This document shows positions 60,976 through 64,000 of a stretch of DNA of 64,000 nucleotides, piece by piece. The DNA comes from JAGVPT01 sp964642725 (GTDB taxonomy: Bacteria; Bacteroidota; Ignavibacteria; UBA10030; UBA8401): assembly GCA_964642725.1 (NCBI GenBank), contig CAZXQG010000003.1, positions 1-64,000 on the forward strand, written 5' to 3'. The position numbers and the translations under genes were made by a program. Position 1 is the first letter of the stretch. Each line of letters begins with the position of its first letter. The notes beneath the pieces were generated by a model. It was not told the origin of the DNA and did not search any database. It saw only the letters and a program-made list of their open reading frames with translations.

Positions 60976-62001
60976 TTAGGAGTAAACGTTTTCATATAGA
61001 AAATCAGCCGGCGGCTCGGGGCTGTGCTCGGCAAACTCAACAGATTCGTCGACTATTTTTTTAATTTCTAATTCCATCTCATCAATGACTGGTTGACTGA
61101 GAATACCGGCCTCGAGCATTTCGTGTCCGAAAGCGGGGATCGGGTCGCTCTTTTTTTGTTCTTCCACTTCTTCTTTCGTCCTGTAATGGCCGTGAATCGG
61201 GTCGGACATCGAATGACCCCGGAAACGGTACGTCCGGGCTTCGAGCATCGTCGGTGCGCCCGTTTTGCGCGCGCGATCGACGGATTCTTTCACGACGCGG
61301 TACATTTCCAACACATCCATACCATCGACCCATTGGCGTGTGATATCGTATGCCGAAGCCTTCTGGTAAATATCCCACACGGCGGTCGAGCGTTCAACAG
61401 CAGTTCCCATCCCGAAACGATTGTTTTCACAAATAAAGACAACAGGCAATTTCCACAAGGCCGCAAGATTCAGCGTCTCATGAAAGACACCCTGATTCGC
61501 TGCTGCCTCGCCAAAAAAGCAAATCGTTACAGAATCTTTGCCGAGATATTTCGACGCGAACGCCGTGCCCGAGGCGAGAGGTACGTGGCCACCGACAATG
61601 CCATATCCTCCCATGAATCCTTTCGATGCATCAAACATGTGCATCGAACCGCCGATACCCTTCGAGCACCCGGTGAACTTGCCGAATAATTCCGCCATGA
61701 TTACCTTTGGTTCCATCCCCCGAGCGATGGCGTGGCCGTGGTCGCGATAAGCGGAAAAAATATAATCGTCGTCGCGTAAAGCGGCTATTGCGCCGACGCC
61801 AACAGCTTCCTGCCCGATATACAAATGACAGAATCCGCCGATTTTACTCTTGCCGTATTCCTGCGCAGAGCGTTCTTCGAACCGGCGGATGAGGAGCATC
61901 TGACGGTACAAGTCGATAAGTTTCGCGTTGGACAATCCCAAATCCTTCCAACGAAATGCCTTTGCATCTTTTGATTCTTTCTTGAGTGTCGCTGTTGCCA
62001 T
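60976..62001 (-). CDS. pdhA: Pyruvate dehydrogenase E1 component, alpha subunit
   Basis: 341 residues. It has the E1 alpha pattern: LYRQMLLIRRFEERSAQEYG, GFCHLYIGQEAVGVGAIAAL, DDDYIFSAYRDHGHAIARGM, GGSMHMFDASKGFMGGYGIV and the phosphorylation-loop region TYRFRGHSMSDPIHGHYRTK. The thiamine diphosphate motif normally written GDG-x-NN here reads FFGEAAANQG ... CENN, with Glu165 where Asp binds Mg. AAGGAG lies eight bases before the ATG. The substrate is assumed to be pyruvate because of the alpha/beta/E2/lipA context. A branched-chain 2-oxo acid enzyme is an alternative that sequence alone cannot exclude. Confidence 0.92.
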   Translation of the reverse strand: MATATLKKESKDAKAFRWKDLGLSNAKLIDLYRQMLLIRRFEERSAQEYGKSKIGGFCHLYIGQEAVGVGAIAALRDDDYIFSAYRDHGHAIARGMEPKVIMAELFGKFTGCSKGIGGSMHMFDASKGFMGGYGIVGGHVPLASGTAFASKYLGKDSVTICFFGEAAANQGVFHETLNLAALWKLPVVFICENNRFGMGTAVERSTAVWDIYQKASAYDITRQWVDGMDVLEMYRVVKESVDRARKTGAPTMLEARTYRFRGHSMSDPIHGHYRTKEEVEEQKKSDPIPAFGHEMLEAGILSQPVIDEMELEIKKIVDESVEFAEHSPEPPADFLYENVYS

Positions 62002-62026
62002 TCGTTCTCCTTATGTTGAAAAAAAA

Positions 62027-62896
62027 TTACACTTGTTCGGCGGCGTGGTACGAGCTGCGCACGAGCGGACCCGACTCAATGTACCGGAATCCCATCTGAA
62101 GACCGCGCCGCTTCAGCAGCAAGAATTCTTCGGGATGAACATACCGCTGAACGGGCAAATGAGATTGCGTCGGCTGCAAGTATTGACCGAGCGTAAGGAT
62201 ATCGCATTCCACTTCGCGAAGGTCGCTCATCGTATCTAAAACCTCTTCCGTCGTTTCGCCAAGCCCGAGCATCAAGCCGGATTTTGTCAGAAAGCCTTTC
62301 TGCTTTGCGCGAAACAGCAATTCGAGCGATCGATTGTAATGCGCCTGCGGACGGACAGTCTTATACAACCGAGGCACTGTTTCTGTATTATGGTTGAGAA
62401 TATCCGGCTGGGCATCGAGAACGATATTCAATGCCGCTTCACTGCCTACAAAGTCCGGAATAAGCACTTCAATGCGGCACGAAGGAACCCGGCTCCGAAT
62501 TTCATGAATGGTCTGGGCAAAAATTTGCGCGCCCCCGTCAAACAGCTCATCGCGATTAACGGAGGTAATGACCGCATGCCGAAGATTCATCGCTTCGACC
62601 GCTTCGCCGACACGCCGTGGCTCATCCTTATCCAAAAATTCAGCACGGCCGGTCTTCACGGCGCAAAAACCGCAGCTTCGTGTGCACGTATCGCCAAGAA
62701 TCATGAAGGTAGCCGTGCCGGAATTCCAACACTCCCCCATATTCGGGCATCGGGCTTCTTCGCACACCGTATGAAGCCGGCTCTTGTCAATCAGAGTCTT
62801 CAGCCGTGAGTAATTTTCTCCTCCCGGAACACGAGCTTTCAACCATTCCGGTTTGCGCGGCCGTTCGACTGGTATTTCTTGTATGATTGTTTCCAT
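62027..62896 (-). CDS. lipA: Lipoyl synthase
   Basis: 289 residues. It has the two cysteine motifs of LipA: CEEARCPNMGECW for the auxiliary [4Fe-4S] cluster and the radical-SAM CTRSCGFC. Other signatures are GTATFMILGDTCTRSCGFCA, DILNHNTETVPRLYKTVRPQ, KSGLMLGLGETTEEVLDTMS and QYLQPTQSHLPVQRYVHPEE. LipA inserts two sulfur atoms into the octanoyl group carried by E2 lysines. It lies between the two E2 genes, next to the proteins it modifies. No ribosome site is obvious before the ATG at 62896. The gap to pdhA is 25 bp. Confidence 0.97.
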   Translation of the reverse strand: METIIQEIPVERPRKPEWLKARVPGGENYSRLKTLIDKSRLHTVCEEARCPNMGECWNSGTATFMILGDTCTRSCGFCAVKTGRAEFLDKDEPRRVGEAVEAMNLRHAVITSVNRDELFDGGAQIFAQTIHEIRSRVPSCRIEVLIPDFVGSEAALNIVLDAQPDILNHNTETVPRLYKTVRPQAHYNRSLELLFRAKQKGFLTKSGLMLGLGETTEEVLDTMSDLREVECDILTLGQYLQPTQSHLPVQRYVHPEEFLLLKRRGLQMGFRYIESGPLVRSSYHAAEQV

Positions 62897-62923
62897 TTTT
62901 TTGATTTCGAATTAGGGATTATG

Positions 62924-63035
62924 AATTGAAACATCTGAAAAAAAGTACCACGCAAAGATGCAAATACGCGTAAGCTTCATTTTTTGTATGTTTTGCGCGA
63001 GGCAAGCTTTCCTTATTTTTCAGAAGTCTCAATTC
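62924..63035. repeat. Imperfect palindrome between the second E2 gene and lipA
   Basis: GAATTGAAACATCTGAAAAA (62924-) and its inverted partner TTTTTCAGAAGTCTCAATTC (63016-63035) match at 18 of 20 positions and flank about 70 bp. Outer parts (ATTATGAATT / AATTCATAATT) extend the symmetry. No ORF is present. Confidence 0.65.
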
Positions 63036-63080
63036 TTAAAAAATAAATCTGGGAGCTTCGTACCATGCCCGTTCCAATTC

Positions 63081-64000
63081 CTAATTCATAATTTCCAAAT
63101 CATAATTCTCCAAATAGTGCACTATTTGCTGCAAAAACTTTCCGCCGAGCGCTCCGTCGATTATGCGATGGTCGTACGACATCGAGATGTAGACCATCGA
63201 ACGGATGGCGATCGCGTCATCGATCACCACCGGGCGCTTTTTGATGGCGCCAACGCCTAAAATTGCAACTTGAGGTTGGTTGATAATCGGGAAGCCGAAG
63301 AGATTGCCGAAAATACCCGGGTTGGTTATCGTAAACGTTCCACCTTGGACTTCATCAGGCATAAGCTTTTTCGTCCTCGCGCGATTCGAAAGGTCGTTTA
63401 CTGCTCGCGCGAGTCCGGCAAAATCCTTGCCGGCAGCGTGTTTTACCACAGGAACAATTAAGCCATTTTCGAGCGCAACAGCAACTCCAACATTGATGTC
63501 CTTCCGGAGAATTATCGAATCGCCGTCAACGGAAGCATTGATCAACGGAAAATCTTTTATTGCTTTGACGACCACGTCGACAAAGAAGGGGGTAAATGTG
63601 AGCTTGAATCCTTCCTTCTTCTCAAAATCTGCTTTGTGCTTTTCCCGATACGCTACGATTTTCGAAACATCGGCCTCGGTCACAGAGCCGACATGGGCCG
63701 ACGTGTGGACGCTCCGTACCATGTGCTCGGCAATGGCTTTTCGCATCGTATCCATTTTTATAACTTCAACGCCGCCGGTCGGAGCTGCCGCGGTTGAAGT
63801 TTTAACGTGAGCGGATTCGGGTCTCGATTTCTTGTGTTCGATATACTCCATAATATCTTTTTTCGAGACGCGATTGTTCGCACCGCTCCCCGGAACTTCT
63901 TCCAGCTCCCCCATCGAAATGCCTTCCGCGCGGGCGATGTTCATGACAAGGGGAGAAAAGAATCTATTCGTTTCTGCTGAAACGCTGTGTTTGATATTCG
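63081..64000 (-). CDS. 2-Oxoacid dehydrogenase E2 acyltransferase, second copy (N-terminus beyond window)
   Basis: The frame stays open past the ATG at 63944 to the window end, and the residues there (RFFSPLV then MNIARAEGIS) are the start of the subunit-binding domain, so that ATG is internal. Visible parts: the subunit-binding domain (GELEEVPGSGANNRVSKKDI), a short linker, and the catalytic domain (KMDTMRKAIAEHMVRSVHTS to SMSYDHRIIDGALGGKFLQQ with the active-site His). The lipoyl domain lies outside. This E2 differs clearly from pdhC (for example an intact GNLFGFPIINQPQ loop) and could belong to a 2-oxoglutarate or branched-chain complex, or serve pyruvate. The window does not decide. lipA follows after 184 bp. 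Confidence 0.9.
   Translation of the reverse strand, partial: NIKHSVSAETNRFFSPLVMNIARAEGISMGELEEVPGSGANNRVSKKDIMEYIEHKKSRPESAHVKTSTAAAPTGGVEVIKMDTMRKAIAEHMVRSVHTSAHVGSVTEADVSKIVAYREKHKADFEKKEGFKLTFTPFFVDVVVKAIKDFPLINASVDGDSIILRKDINVGVAVALENGLIVPVVKHAAGKDFAGLARAVNDLSNRARTKKLMPDEVQGGTFTITNPGIFGNLFGFPIINQPQVAILGVGAIKKRPVVIDDAIAIRSMVYISMSYDHRIIDGALGGKFLQQIVHYLENYDLEIMN

Overview
The window looks like chromosomal DNA from a free-living, flagellated, Gram-negative member of the FCB group. The Ignavibacteria/Chlorobi side of Bacteroidota is the best guess. The reasons are a secreted protein with a type IX secretion (T9SS) C-terminal sorting domain, a PorV/PorQ-type barrel, a TonB-dependent receptor with an N-terminal carboxypeptidase-regulatory-like domain, a flagellin cluster, and a balanced GC content. 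The placement is inferred from gene content only; there is no rRNA gene in the window. Most genes lie on the minus strand. I saw no tRNA, CRISPR array, transposase or phage gene.

Layout. 1-1796 is the start of a soluble poly-HAMP sensor built from 91-residue tandem repeats and cut by the window edge. 2171-2738 holds two small cysteine-rich proteins. 3278-15568 is a signalling island: four histidine kinases (hybrid REC-PAS5-HK-REC; Cache-PAS2-HK; REC-PAS-HK; PAS-GAF-HisKA_3), a stand-alone receiver, an NtrC-type sigma-54 activator and a NarL-type regulator, mostly in overlapping pairs. 15716-20220 is a flagellar filament cluster read as flagellin, then fliS, fliD, flaG, a FliT-like protein, a FlgM-like protein and an unknown protein. 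A clear sigma-28 promoter lies upstream of flagellin. 20694-27443 encodes an exported GH38 alpha-mannosidase and a sugar ABC importer of the RbsABC type. 27709-31408 (plus strand) carries phosphofructokinase, a double-PDZ periplasmic protein and a PAP2-family phosphatase. 31550-34192 has an acyl-CoA ligase and a flavin reductase-like protein.

34175-46128 is a run of six cell-surface genes: two large secreted proteins, a lipoprotein, a TonB-dependent receptor, a PorV-like barrel and a beta-propeller lipoprotein. 46284-54191 contains an MltD-like transglycosylase with five LysM domains, an EamA exporter, DNA polymerase I (plus strand), a membrane protein and a double-PspC protein. 54403-58502 is the translation cluster rplM-rpsI-rpsB-tsf-pyrH-frr. 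58592-64000 is the 2-oxoacid dehydrogenase cluster: a second E2 (cut by the window end), lipA, E1 alpha, E1 beta and a first E2. No E3 (dihydrolipoamide dehydrogenase) is visible.

The most unusual signals are the 273-bp/819-bp repeat structure of the poly-HAMP gene; several families of palindromic intergenic elements at 31.4, 41.1-41.4, 52.8, 54.3, 59.9 and 63.0 kb; two surface-protein genes that lack a normal start codon where a signal peptide begins; an E1 alpha subunit with Glu in place of the usual Mg-binding Asp; and an intrinsic terminator between tsf and pyrH.
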